From Desulfuromusa kysingii (GTDB lineage: Bacteria > Desulfobacterota > Desulfuromonadia > Desulfuromonadales > Geopsychrobacteraceae), in the NCBI RefSeq assembly GCF_900107645.1, contig NZ_FNQN01000007.1, forward strand, positions 98,898-162,897: a stretch of DNA of 64,000 nucleotides. Reading direction: 5' to 3'. Position numbers and translations under genes: made by a program. The notes beneath the pieces were generated by a model. It made no database searches and had not been told where the DNA came from. It saw only the letters and a program-made list of their open reading frames with translations. Shown piece after piece: positions 39,259 to 47,322 of the stretch (positions are counted from its first letter, which is position 1; the number at the start of each line of letters is the position of its first letter).

Positions 39259-41418
39259 ATGAAACCGAGCTTTAAATACTGGATTTTCCTCGGTGCGATC
39301 TACTTCGCTATCGTCAGTATTATTGTCGCCAGCCTCATTGGTTCATGGGCCAGCCTCAACGAGGCTCAGCAAACAACATTAAGCGCAATGCTCAGCACCT
39401 TGACCCCCTTTCCGCTGCTGGGAACGATCACCATTTTTTTTATCATTGGGGCGCTGATTAATCTGTTATTCAATGACTACATTGTCCCCATTCTCAAGCT
39501 GGCTGAAAGTGCCAGAATCATTTCGTCCGTCAATCCGAAACATCGGGCCCAGATCAAAAACTCATCAAAAGAGATTCAATATTTAGCTGATATTATTAAC
39601 CAATCGGCAGATGCCTTCAGCGAACTACAAAAAGATGTCGCCGGCAAAATAGCCACGGCGCAAATGACCCTGGATGAAGAACGGACCCGCCTTGCCGCCC
39701 TGATGTCAGAACTGCCCCATGGGGTCATTGTCTGCAATACCGATGGACAGGTCCTGCTCTACAATCAGCAGGCCCAGGAACTGTTCAAGAGGGATGCGAC
39801 AAAAGCATCAGATCCGCCGCCAACACGTGGACTTCTTGGTCTCGGTCGCTCTATTTTCAGTATACTGGACCGCGATCCCATCGTGCATGGTCTGGAGATG
39901 TTGCATAAGTGTCACATGTCAGGTCGCAAAAATATGGTCAATAACGCCATGATCACCCTGCGCACTGCTCTCTGCCTGCGGATCAACATGGCACCATTCT
40001 TTACCGAGCAGGAGGGGGTACAAACAATCTCCGGCTTCGTCCTCACCCTTGAAGACATGACTCGCCAGATTGAGTCAGATAGTCGCCGGGACCTGCTCAT
40101 ACAATCCCTCATCGACGAACAGCAAAAGGACGTCGATGCAATCCGTGACGCGATTAGTTCTATTCTCGACCGTCCCAACCTTGAGCATGAAGAGCTACAA
40201 AGCTACCGCCAGAGAATCGACCAGGCTTCCCAGTCATTACAAGCTCATGTCAATGAAGCAAAAATCAACTATGCCCATCATTTGCGGGCTTTAAACCAGA
40301 ATGAGAATGTCCTCGCTCACAATCTGCTGGAGATTATCAGCACCAACATCAACAAACAATTCGCGATGAAAGTCACCCCGATTGCCCCTACAGGAGCTTG
40401 GTTACAACTCGATAGCTACTCTATGGTTCAGGCGCTATCTCATCTTGCAGGCCTGTTGCAGATGCACTACAACGTCTCAGAACTGTTAATGACCCTATCC
40501 TGTGACGCAAAATCTGTGTCGGAACTGGTAATTTCCTGGCCAGGGCAAGAAATCAGCTCTGAGTTGCTGACAACCTGGCAGCTCACCCCATTAACAACAG
40601 ACACTAACGGCAACTCCTTGAACTTTCAGGACACGATCGCCAATCTATCTGGAGAGATCATTCCCATTCAAGCGGCAGAGGGCCTCTGTACTGGACTCAC
40701 CATTGTCTTGCCCAGCAGCGATAAAGACCTTACCCCGGCAATCCATACAGAAATCGAACATCGCCCGATTTCCTACGAGTTTGACCTCTTCAAACGTGAT
40801 GAATGGCAGGAGTTCAGCCAAATTTCCCTCCGCAAACTAACCTATGTTGTCTTTGACACAGAGACCACGGGGTTGAATCCGTCTAAGGGGGACGAGATCA
40901 TTCAACTAGGTGCCATCAGGATCGTCAACGGCCAACTCCTCTATCATGAAGTCATTGACCAATTGATTGATCCGCAACGATTTGTCCCCCGTGAATCAGT
41001 CGCTATCCACGGAATTCAACCCGCATTATTGTTAGGCCAACCTACGCTTGACAAAGTTCTCCCTCACTTTCAAACCTTCGTTGAAAATTCGGTATTGGTC
41101 GCCCACAACGCCGCGTTTGATATGCGTTTTTTACAGTTACAGGAAATGAAAACCGGGATTGTTTTTGAGAACCCTGTCCTTGATACGCTGCTACTCTCAT
41201 CCATTGTCCACCCGAATCAGGACTCTCACTCTCTGGATGATCTAGCGGAACGACTCAACGTGACCATTATTGGTCGCCATACCGCTCTTGGCGATGCGAT
41301 CGTGACAGGGGAAATTATGCTGAAATTAATTCCACTCCTTGAAGCTCAGGGGATCCACACCCTGGCTGATGCTCTTGCGGCAACATCGCAATCACCTTTT
41401 GCCAAGGTATCGTACTAA
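39259..41418 (+). CDS. Membrane PAS sensor fused to DnaQ-type 3'-5' exonuclease
   Basis: A 719-residue fusion. I start at the ATG at 39259, which opens a TM helix (~6-28); the longer frame from a TTG at 39160 has no site. A second TM lies at ~50-72. Next come a HAMP-like helical linker (~73-130), a PAS domain (~140-260; LPHGVIVCNTDGQVLLYNQQ), and a ~220-residue helical/ATPase-like region (~285-505) without the N and G boxes of a working kinase. The C-terminus (~530-719) is a DEDDh exonuclease with all acidic residues and the histidine: VFDTETTGLNP, AHNAAFDMRFLQ, and GRHTALGDAIVTG. It may degrade DNA or RNA in response to a membrane or small-molecule signal. First gene of a three-gene operon. 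Confidence 0.85.
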   Translation: MKPSFKYWIFLGAIYFAIVSIIVASLIGSWASLNEAQQTTLSAMLSTLTPFPLLGTITIFFIIGALINLLFNDYIVPILKLAESARIISSVNPKHRAQIKNSSKEIQYLADIINQSADAFSELQKDVAGKIATAQMTLDEERTRLAALMSELPHGVIVCNTDGQVLLYNQQAQELFKRDATKASDPPPTRGLLGLGRSIFSILDRDPIVHGLEMLHKCHMSGRKNMVNNAMITLRTALCLRINMAPFFTEQEGVQTISGFVLTLEDMTRQIESDSRRDLLIQSLIDEQQKDVDAIRDAISSILDRPNLEHEELQSYRQRIDQASQSLQAHVNEAKINYAHHLRALNQNENVLAHNLLEIISTNINKQFAMKVTPIAPTGAWLQLDSYSMVQALSHLAGLLQMHYNVSELLMTLSCDAKSVSELVISWPGQEISSELLTTWQLTPLTTDTNGNSLNFQDTIANLSGEIIPIQAAEGLCTGLTIVLPSSDKDLTPAIHTEIEHRPISYEFDLFKRDEWQEFSQISLRKLTYVVFDTETTGLNPSKGDEIIQLGAIRIVNGQLLYHEVIDQLIDPQRFVPRESVAIHGIQPALLLGQPTLDKVLPHFQTFVENSVLVAHNAAFDMRFLQLQEMKTGIVFENPVLDTLLLSSIVHPNQDSHSLDDLAERLNVTIIGRHTALGDAIVTGEIMLKLIPLLEAQGIHTLADALAATSQSPFAKVSY

Positions 41419-41479
41419 GTTTTTCGGCTAAAATAAAAAAGGGCGATCGGGGAGTTTGTAAACTTACGGGACAACGCTG

Positions 41480-42175
41480 ATGTTAAAATCACTGCTCAAA
41501 GGCTTCACGGGTAAAAAAAAGGAGTCAGCAGACCCATTATTGGCTTATGTCATAGAGGCATGCGGCAAAATTGAAGATCGCTCCTCCCTAAAACAAAGTA
41601 TCCATGAAACCAGCTTCTGTGTTCTTGACCTGGAGACAACGGGGCTGGATATGATCAACGATGTCATTATTAATATCGGGGCGGTCAAGCTGAAAAAAGG
41701 GAAAATCACCAAACTGTTTGAAGCCTACACCAAGCCTCCCATCCCCATCCCTGCGGCATCAACTGAATTCCATGGCATGGTTGACTCTATGTTTGCTGAT
41801 AAGCCGGTGGTCGGAGAGGTCTTGCCAGAACTGCTACAGTTTATAGGTGATAGTGTCATCGTCGGTCACCACATCAACTTTGATATCCGCATGTTGCATC
41901 GGCACCTTAAAGAATTCTACAACATCGGCATATCCCATACGGTCTGGCTGGACACCATGTTTCTCTACCAGATGGCCCACGAAGACCAGAAGCATCAACC
42001 TCTGGAGCACTTGCTGGAGCGCTACTGTGTGCAGTGTGATCAGCGGCATACAGCGCTCGGAGATGTTGTCGCAACGGCTAAAGTTTTCGTAAAAATCATG
42101 GACGAATTGCCACCATCCTACAAAACCATTGGGGATTTATTCCGTGCTCAAGATGAAATACGTCGAAAGGAATAG
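41480..42175 (+). CDS. DnaQ-type 3'-5' exonuclease (DEDDh)
   Basis: A 231-residue stand-alone exonuclease of the DNA polymerase III epsilon-like superfamily. Catalytic pattern: LDLETTGLDM (exo I), GHHINFDIRML (exo II) and RHTALGDVVATAKV (exo III, catalytic His and last Asp). An N-terminal basic helix (LLKGFTGKKKES) precedes the domain. It is not the polymerase proofreader by context. It starts 61 nt after the sensor-exonuclease fusion and the next gene follows after 6 nt. Similar exonucleases lie next to acetyl-CoA synthetase and acetate permease genes in other proteobacteria, as I recall it. Confidence 0.88.
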   Translation: MLKSLLKGFTGKKKESADPLLAYVIEACGKIEDRSSLKQSIHETSFCVLDLETTGLDMINDVIINIGAVKLKKGKITKLFEAYTKPPIPIPAASTEFHGMVDSMFADKPVVGEVLPELLQFIGDSVIVGHHINFDIRMLHRHLKEFYNIGISHTVWLDTMFLYQMAHEDQKHQPLEHLLERYCVQCDQRHTALGDVVATAKVFVKIMDELPPSYKTIGDLFRAQDEIRRKE

Positions 42176-42181
42176 CGACTG

Positions 42182-44047
42182 ATGTCCGAACCTGTCTGTA
42201 ACTATGATCGTAAAATTATATCAGTTGACGAATATGAAGTTCTGCAGCAACTGGGGACGACCGAACTTGTCGATCGCCTGGCACAAAAATACCTGCAATG
42301 GCAAACCCCCTATAAACAGGTTCTCGACTCTTCACGCGCCCCCTTCTACCAATGGTTTAGTGGTGGTAAGGTTGATATCTGGCAAAACACCATAGGTCAA
42401 CATCTCCATACCCGGAGACGCAACAAAGCTGCATTAATGTGGATTGGGGTTGATGGTCGTGAACGGATTTACACTTACCATACCCTCGCCTATGAAGTTG
42501 AACGACTGGCAATGGCTTTAATCAATCTAGGAGCAAAAAAAGGGGATAAAGTCCTCATATTCACCCCTAACTTACCTGAAACAATTGTCACGATGCTTGC
42601 CTGCGCCCAGATTGGTGCCATCCATATTAATTACCACATGGCCTATTCTTCTGAATCCCTGGCCGAACGACTGCAAGACTGTCAGGCCAACTACATCGTC
42701 ACTGCAGACGGTTGCCCGCAGACATCCCACAAGCTGAAAGAAAAAGTGAATGATGCGTTAAACAAAATCGATCACCAGATCAAACATTGCATCGTTATCG
42801 AACGCACCGGTGAGCGGGTCCACATGCGCCCGAAACGGGATCTCTGGTATCAGGATCTGATCACCGACGAGAAATACTCTCGCGGGGCCACAGTTGACAC
42901 TGTACGCGCGGCAAATCATCCCCTGTTTATGCTCTACACCTCGTCTAAAACTAAAACCGCAAAAGCCGTTGTCCATAACACTGCCGGCTTTCTTATGTGG
43001 GCACAGTTCACAACCGAACTGCTGTTCGACATGGATGATCGTGATATCTTCTGGTGTACCGCTGACCTCGCCTGGATCACCGGGCACACCTACGGGATCT
43101 ATGGACCCCTCTCTCTCGGCAGTACCGTGTTCATTTATGAGGGGAGCATCAGTTATGCAAATACCTCTTTATTTTTTGATTTTCTGGAGCGCTTTCATAT
43201 CACCAGAATGTTCAGCAACCCGGCACTACTACGCAGCGTCATGCGTGCCAAGAAAAGTCGCCGGGAGGAAGCCAAAGCAACGAATTCTCTGCGACTTATC
43301 GGCTGCGGTGGCGGTGAAATCAAAGCAGACCTCTACAACTGGGTTTTGCACGCACTGCCAAAACAGGGGGAGATCCCGTTGGTCAATATCTGGGGACAAA
43401 CGGAATCTGGCGGCAGCTTGATGGCTAACGTCCCCGGCACAGTCGGCAGCAAACAGAATACCCGGTTGCGCCCCCTGCCCGGGGTCAAATGCCGCCTGGT
43501 GACAAAAAAAGGGGAAACCATCACCGGTCATGATGAACCAGGATTTTTGGTTTTGACCAATCCGCTACCCTCCCTTTGCAGCGACTTATACGGCGACACC
43601 AAGGCCTATCAATCCATCTACTGGGATAAGTTCAAAAGAAAAAACTACTATTCTACCGGCGATGAAGCCATCAGAAATATGGATGGCAGCTATATTTTGA
43701 CCGGGCGCTCAGACATCGCTCTCAGTTCTGGAGCAGGGAATCGTAAGATCAATGAAATTGAAGCCGTGATCCTCTCACATGAACGGGTTAAAGAGTGTGC
43801 CGTCGTCTTTATTGATCACCCGACTTATGGCTACATGTTACTGGCCTTCTGTGTTTTAAAGTCTTACAAAGATGAAAGTTACAAGGACGAATCACTGCAG
43901 GCGATCAAGGAACATATCATTGAAGAGAGTGGAGAGATCGCCCTACCTGACGCAATCAGGCTGACAAAATTTCTACCCAAAACACCGGATAATGAAATTA
44001 ACCGTCCGCTACTCAAAGAGATTTCTTTGCAGATGGAAGGTTTGTAG
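42182..44047 (+). CDS. Acetyl-CoA-synthetase-like protein lacking catalytic motifs
   Basis: A 621-residue member of the ANL superfamily that aligns with acetyl-CoA synthetase along its length: VDIWQNTIGQHLHTRR, WCTADLAWITGHTYGIYGPL, VNIWGQTESGGS, YYSTGDEAIRNMDGSYILTGRSD. Key catalytic parts are changed. The phosphate-binding loop, normally TSGSTGKPKG, reads TSSKTKTAKA, losing every glycine. The C-terminal lysine motif, normally PKTRSGKIMRR, reads PKTPDNEINRP, so the adenylation Lys, also the acetylation target, is Glu. The 'GHR' region reads GAGNRK. I infer a pseudoenzyme, perhaps an acyl-CoA or acetyl-AMP sensor. The frame is intact, so it is under selection and not a decayed gene. It lies 6 nt after the exonuclease gene. 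Confidence 0.8.
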   Translation: MSEPVCNYDRKIISVDEYEVLQQLGTTELVDRLAQKYLQWQTPYKQVLDSSRAPFYQWFSGGKVDIWQNTIGQHLHTRRRNKAALMWIGVDGRERIYTYHTLAYEVERLAMALINLGAKKGDKVLIFTPNLPETIVTMLACAQIGAIHINYHMAYSSESLAERLQDCQANYIVTADGCPQTSHKLKEKVNDALNKIDHQIKHCIVIERTGERVHMRPKRDLWYQDLITDEKYSRGATVDTVRAANHPLFMLYTSSKTKTAKAVVHNTAGFLMWAQFTTELLFDMDDRDIFWCTADLAWITGHTYGIYGPLSLGSTVFIYEGSISYANTSLFFDFLERFHITRMFSNPALLRSVMRAKKSRREEAKATNSLRLIGCGGGEIKADLYNWVLHALPKQGEIPLVNIWGQTESGGSLMANVPGTVGSKQNTRLRPLPGVKCRLVTKKGETITGHDEPGFLVLTNPLPSLCSDLYGDTKAYQSIYWDKFKRKNYYSTGDEAIRNMDGSYILTGRSDIALSSGAGNRKINEIEAVILSHERVKECAVVFIDHPTYGYMLLAFCVLKSYKDESYKDESLQAIKEHIIEESGEIALPDAIRLTKFLPKTPDNEINRPLLKEISLQMEGL

Positions 44048-44110
44048 CGAAGAAGTTAAACACCAACCGGTGTGAAGCCGCCCAGCGAACAACTACGGCG
44101 AGGATTCAGA

Positions 44111-44136
44111 GGGGAGACATCATATCCATGTCCCCC
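44111..44136 (-). terminator. Weak hairpin after the selABD/tatA-like operon
   Basis: GGGGAGACAT (44111-44120) and ATGTCCCCC (44128-44136) form a 9-bp stem with one bulge. It lies 26 nt beyond the TatA-like stop, but no T-run follows, so termination is not assured. Confidence 0.3.
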
Positions 44137-44161
44137 GACCGAATACCGACAGAGACAGAGA

Positions 44162-44326
44162 TTAAAAAAACCGTGATACCCAAGGCAACTTCTGTTTAAG
44201 TCGCAAACTCCAAGCATGCAGACGCCCTAACTCTCGAGCGGCTTTCGGCAACTGTTTCAAGCCGAAGATGGCACTGAACAAGATTGCCAGCAGAGCTAAT
44301 TCCCAAGGGCCAAGACCAAGAATCAT
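44162..44326 (-). CDS. Small TatA-like protein
   Basis: A 54-residue protein on the minus strand. Its ATG overlaps the selD stop (ATGA), so translation is coupled. The layout is TatA/TatB-like: a short N-terminus with GPWEL, a hydrophobic helix (LALLAILFSAI, ~10-20), an FG hinge (FGLKQLPKAAREL), an amphipathic helix, and a short basic tail (RLKQKLPWVSRFF). TatA normally has 60-90 residues with a longer acidic tail, so this is a minimal version. The FG-x-x-x-LP signature supports the call. Linkage to selABD is of note because exported selenoproteins such as formate dehydrogenases use the Tat route; a direct link is inference. Confidence 0.7.
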   Translation of the reverse strand: MILGLGPWELALLAILFSAIFGLKQLPKAARELGRLHAWSLRLKQKLPWVSRFF

Positions 44327-45363
44327 CGGTCCTCCAACAAGAGCCGTCCACTTGCACCGGAAACAACTTCTCCAACCCGATAAACAGGAAGGCCAGCTGC
44401 CGTCAACTCCTGCTCAAAGAGATCAACCTTTCCTTTGGCAACCGCGATTAACAGGCCGCCCGAGGTTTGCGCATCGCTGAGTAAATCAAGCGATAACGGA
44501 TCACAGCCATCACGACCATCAAGACAGGGGGAATAAAAATCCCGGTTGCGGTGAGATCCGGCCGGAACCAGCCCCATTTCTGCCATATCTAAAGCTTGCG
44601 GATAGGCAGGGAGATCGTTGACGAAAATTTTGAGCCGGACACCACTAGCTTCAGCCATCTCAGAAGCGTGCCCGATCAGTCCAAATCCGGTAATGTCAGT
44701 ACAAGCGGAAACACCAACCTTTAACATGACCTCGGCTGCCTCCTTGTTCAAACTCACCATTCCGGCAATCGCTACGGCGATATCCGTTTCGGTGAGGATC
44801 TCCCCGCGTAAAGCAGTGGTCAACAACCCCGTCCCCAAAGGCTTGGTTAGATAAAGTTGATCCCCAACCTGACAGCCACAGGTCGTGACCATCTTCTGCG
44901 GGTCAACAATACCTGTCACGCAGAGACCATACTTGGGTTCATCATCCTCGATGGAGTGACCGCCCGCGACGACCGCTCCAGCGGCATGAACCCGCTCGGC
45001 TCCGCCTTGAAGAATTTTGACCAGGATATCAGCATCCAGACAACCGACGGGAAAGGAGACCAGATTGAGCGCCGTCAATGGCCTCGAACCGATGGCAAAC
45101 AGATCGGAGAGGGCATTGGCTGCCGCAATTTGCCCGTAGATATAGGGATCATCCACCACCGGGGTGAAGAAATCAACTGACTGCACCAATGCCTCAGAAT
45201 CATTGAGGCGATAAATAGCGGCATCAGCAAAAGGGATCTCCTGAGATATCAAATCAGGATGATTAATTTGTGGTAGCTGACTCAGCACCTGAGTCAGGGT
45301 CTCTGGACCTATTTTGGCCGCTCAACCAGAGCTACGAGATAGAGACGTCAATCGAACTGTCAT
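44323..45363 (-). CDS. selD: Selenophosphate synthetase, itself a selenoprotein (Sec14, TGA codon)
   Basis: SelD makes selenophosphate from selenide and ATP. A plain open frame starts only at a GTG at 45288 (321 aa) and lacks the catalytic N-terminus. Extending upstream in frame gives an ATG at 45363 and one TGA at 45324-45322. The extended start reads MTVRLTSLSRSSG-U-AAKIGPETL, matching the SG(C/U)AAK active site of SelD, and total length becomes 346 residues, normal for the family. So TGA encodes selenocysteine at residue 14. The next in-frame stop upstream (45382-45384) permits no other start. Other motifs: VQSVDFFTPVVDDPY, GGHSIEDDEPKYGLCVTG. It follows selB by 42 nt. Confidence 0.93.
45277..45297 (-). 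promoter_or_regulatory. Bacterial SECIS element in selD
   Basis: On the minus strand CTGACTCAG and CTGAGTCAG form a perfect 9-bp stem around a GTG loop. The loop holds the GU needed by bacterial SECIS elements and lies 33 nt after the Sec TGA, inside the usual 16-37 nt range. SelB, encoded just upstream, would bind it. The apparent GTG start at 45288 is the loop itself. Confidence 0.85.
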
Positions 45364-45405
45364 ATCTATTAATCCCCTTTCTTAATTTTTAATCCCCAAA
45401 AAGCA

Positions 45406-47319
45406 TCACACCGGACGGGGCAATTGCCACGCCACCCGGTTTTCTCCCGTTCGGCGGGTATATTTTTGACTATCAAATAATTCCAATATCGCTTGGGTCA
45501 ACTTACGGCCACTGCCCAATTTGTCTCTGAACTCAGCTAGCGTCACCGTCTCCTGTTGTTGAAAGGTCGTCACCAGAAGCTGCTCGGCCTGCCGATAACT
45601 GTCCATATGCAGAGAACTTTCCTGGTTCAAACGGACCAGTGAACCCTCAAGAACAAGATAGGAAAAATAAGCCTCGCTGTCTAGCCCGTCAAAGCCCAAA
45701 CTGAGCAAAACTTCTTTGTTGTTTTTCACCTGAAAACCAGCGGCCCGAAAACAATCGTCCAATTGCTTGAGAATTTTTAGCTCTGCAGATGTGGGTTGCG
45801 GTTGCCAGTCCGGGGTCGCCACCAGATCACGATTAAGGACGATCAGCTTCTCAGCAAGGGCCCACTGCAACAACACTTCAAATCCCTTTGGAGCCAATTT
45901 TTTCGATAGCTGCGCTTGCAATGTGGCACGCGGAATTCCATGCCTCAAGTGATGCTGTTGCTGATACTCAGCGACAATCCGCGGGAATTGCTGTTTCCAA
46001 CTCCTGACCCTGTCAGCAAGCACCCATTGTTCAGCTAATAACTCAACCTGCCCCGCCTCTTGAAGTTTCTCCAACCCTTGCAATAGCTGCTGACGTCCGG
46101 TTCCGGTCTGTTTTTCCAGATCCTTGACCCGGGCAACTTCCAACTCGTCCAACTTCTGCAACCAGAAGCCCAGATCGCCCGAGGCAAGGTCATGTAACCG
46201 TTGCGTCACCTCAGCGCGAAAACGCTTATGTTTTTGCGGCTCGGCGTCAATAACCATCCCGCCACCAATAGTGATCATAGGAGAATAGGAGCGGATAATA
46301 AAGCGGTCGCCCCGATGAACCAACAAGGGGTGATCCAAGGTAATCTGCACCAGAGCTTCATCTCCGGGCACTAACTCGTCTCGATCCAGCAGGACGACCT
46401 GACCAACACTCCGGCCAGTACCGAGATGAAAGTGCACCGGGTCGCGAAACTTGATCGCTCGCGGAGCATCCTCAAGAAGTTGCACCCGGACATCAACCCT
46501 CTGGCTGGCGCGAAATAAACCCGGCGTACCGACAACCGAGCCGCGTGGAATCTGATCACGATTAACCCCGGAAAGATTCAGCGCCACCCGCTGTCCGGCA
46601 AAGACTTCTGGCGCCGGCTTATCATGAACCTGAGCTTCACGAACCCGCGCAAGGATAGCCGCAGGGAGAATTTCTAACGTGTCACCGGTCTTGATCTGAC
46701 CGCTGGTCAAAGTCCCTGTGACAACAGTGCCAAAGCCACTGATACTGAAACAACGATCAACAGGCAAGCGCACCGCTCCTCCAGAATCGCGAGGAACGAC
46801 ATGACTTAATTGTTCCCGGACAACATCCATCAACGCAGATAGTCCCTCTCCGGTGACCGACGAAACCCGACAACAAGGAGCCTTCTCCAAAAACGTTCCC
46901 GCAACCTGCTCACGAACTTCTTCCTCGACAATATCGAGCCAATCAGGTTCAACCAGATCACACTTAGAAAGGACCAGAATCCCCTTCTGTAATTGCAACA
47001 GTTGCATAATCTGCAAATGTTCATGGGTCTGTGGCATCACCCCTTCATTGGCGTCAATGACCAACAAGACAAGATCAATCCCGGCAATCCCACTGAGCAT
47101 TTGTGGAATAAACTTTTCATGTCCCGGAACATCGACGACCCCGGCAACCTGTCCACCCCCGAGATCTAAAGGGGCAAAACCTAACTCAATCGAAATCCCG
47201 CGCTCTTTTTCTTCTCCCAGACGATCGGTTTCGATCCCGGTCAGAGCACGGATCAGAGCTGACTTTCCGTGGTCAACATGACCAGCGGTGCCAATAATAA
47301 AGTGTCCTTCTGCCGCCAC
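45406..47319 (-). CDS. selB: Selenocysteine-specific elongation factor
   Basis: A 637-residue GTPase that brings Sec-tRNA to UGA codons marked by a SECIS. G1: GTAGHVDHGKSALIRAL; switch/G2: EEKERGISIELGFAPLDL; G3: VDVPGHEKFI; G4: VLSKCDLV. EF-Tu-like domains 2-3 follow (~175-340), then domain 4 with winged-helix modules (~370-637) that bind the SECIS; the last includes VTLAEFRDKLGSGRKLTQAILELFD (in parts). GTG start at 47319, 7 nt after GAGGG and 3 nt after the selA stop. selA-selB-selD form one operon. Confidence 0.96.
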   Translation of the reverse strand: MAAEGHFIIGTAGHVDHGKSALIRALTGIETDRLGEEKERGISIELGFAPLDLGGGQVAGVVDVPGHEKFIPQMLSGIAGIDLVLLVIDANEGVMPQTHEHLQIMQLLQLQKGILVLSKCDLVEPDWLDIVEEEVREQVAGTFLEKAPCCRVSSVTGEGLSALMDVVREQLSHVVPRDSGGAVRLPVDRCFSISGFGTVVTGTLTSGQIKTGDTLEILPAAILARVREAQVHDKPAPEVFAGQRVALNLSGVNRDQIPRGSVVGTPGLFRASQRVDVRVQLLEDAPRAIKFRDPVHFHLGTGRSVGQVVLLDRDELVPGDEALVQITLDHPLLVHRGDRFIIRSYSPMITIGGGMVIDAEPQKHKRFRAEVTQRLHDLASGDLGFWLQKLDELEVARVKDLEKQTGTGRQQLLQGLEKLQEAGQVELLAEQWVLADRVRSWKQQFPRIVAEYQQQHHLRHGIPRATLQAQLSKKLAPKGFEVLLQWALAEKLIVLNRDLVATPDWQPQPTSAELKILKQLDDCFRAAGFQVKNNKEVLLSLGFDGLDSEAYFSYLVLEGSLVRLNQESSLHMDSYRQAEQLLVTTFQQQETVTLAEFRDKLGSGRKLTQAILELFDSQKYTRRTGENRVAWQLPRPV

Positions 47320-47322
47320 GTA

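Noticed and set aside
42182..44047. Acs-like gene as a decayed pseudogene
   Set aside because: There are no frameshifts or stops, spacing in the operon is tight, and non-catalytic motifs are well kept, which argues for a retained protein with a changed role.
45286..45288. GTG as the start codon of selD
   Set aside because: It would remove the catalytic Sec loop and lies in the loop of a perfect hairpin. The upstream ATG with an in-frame TGA gives a full-length SelD.
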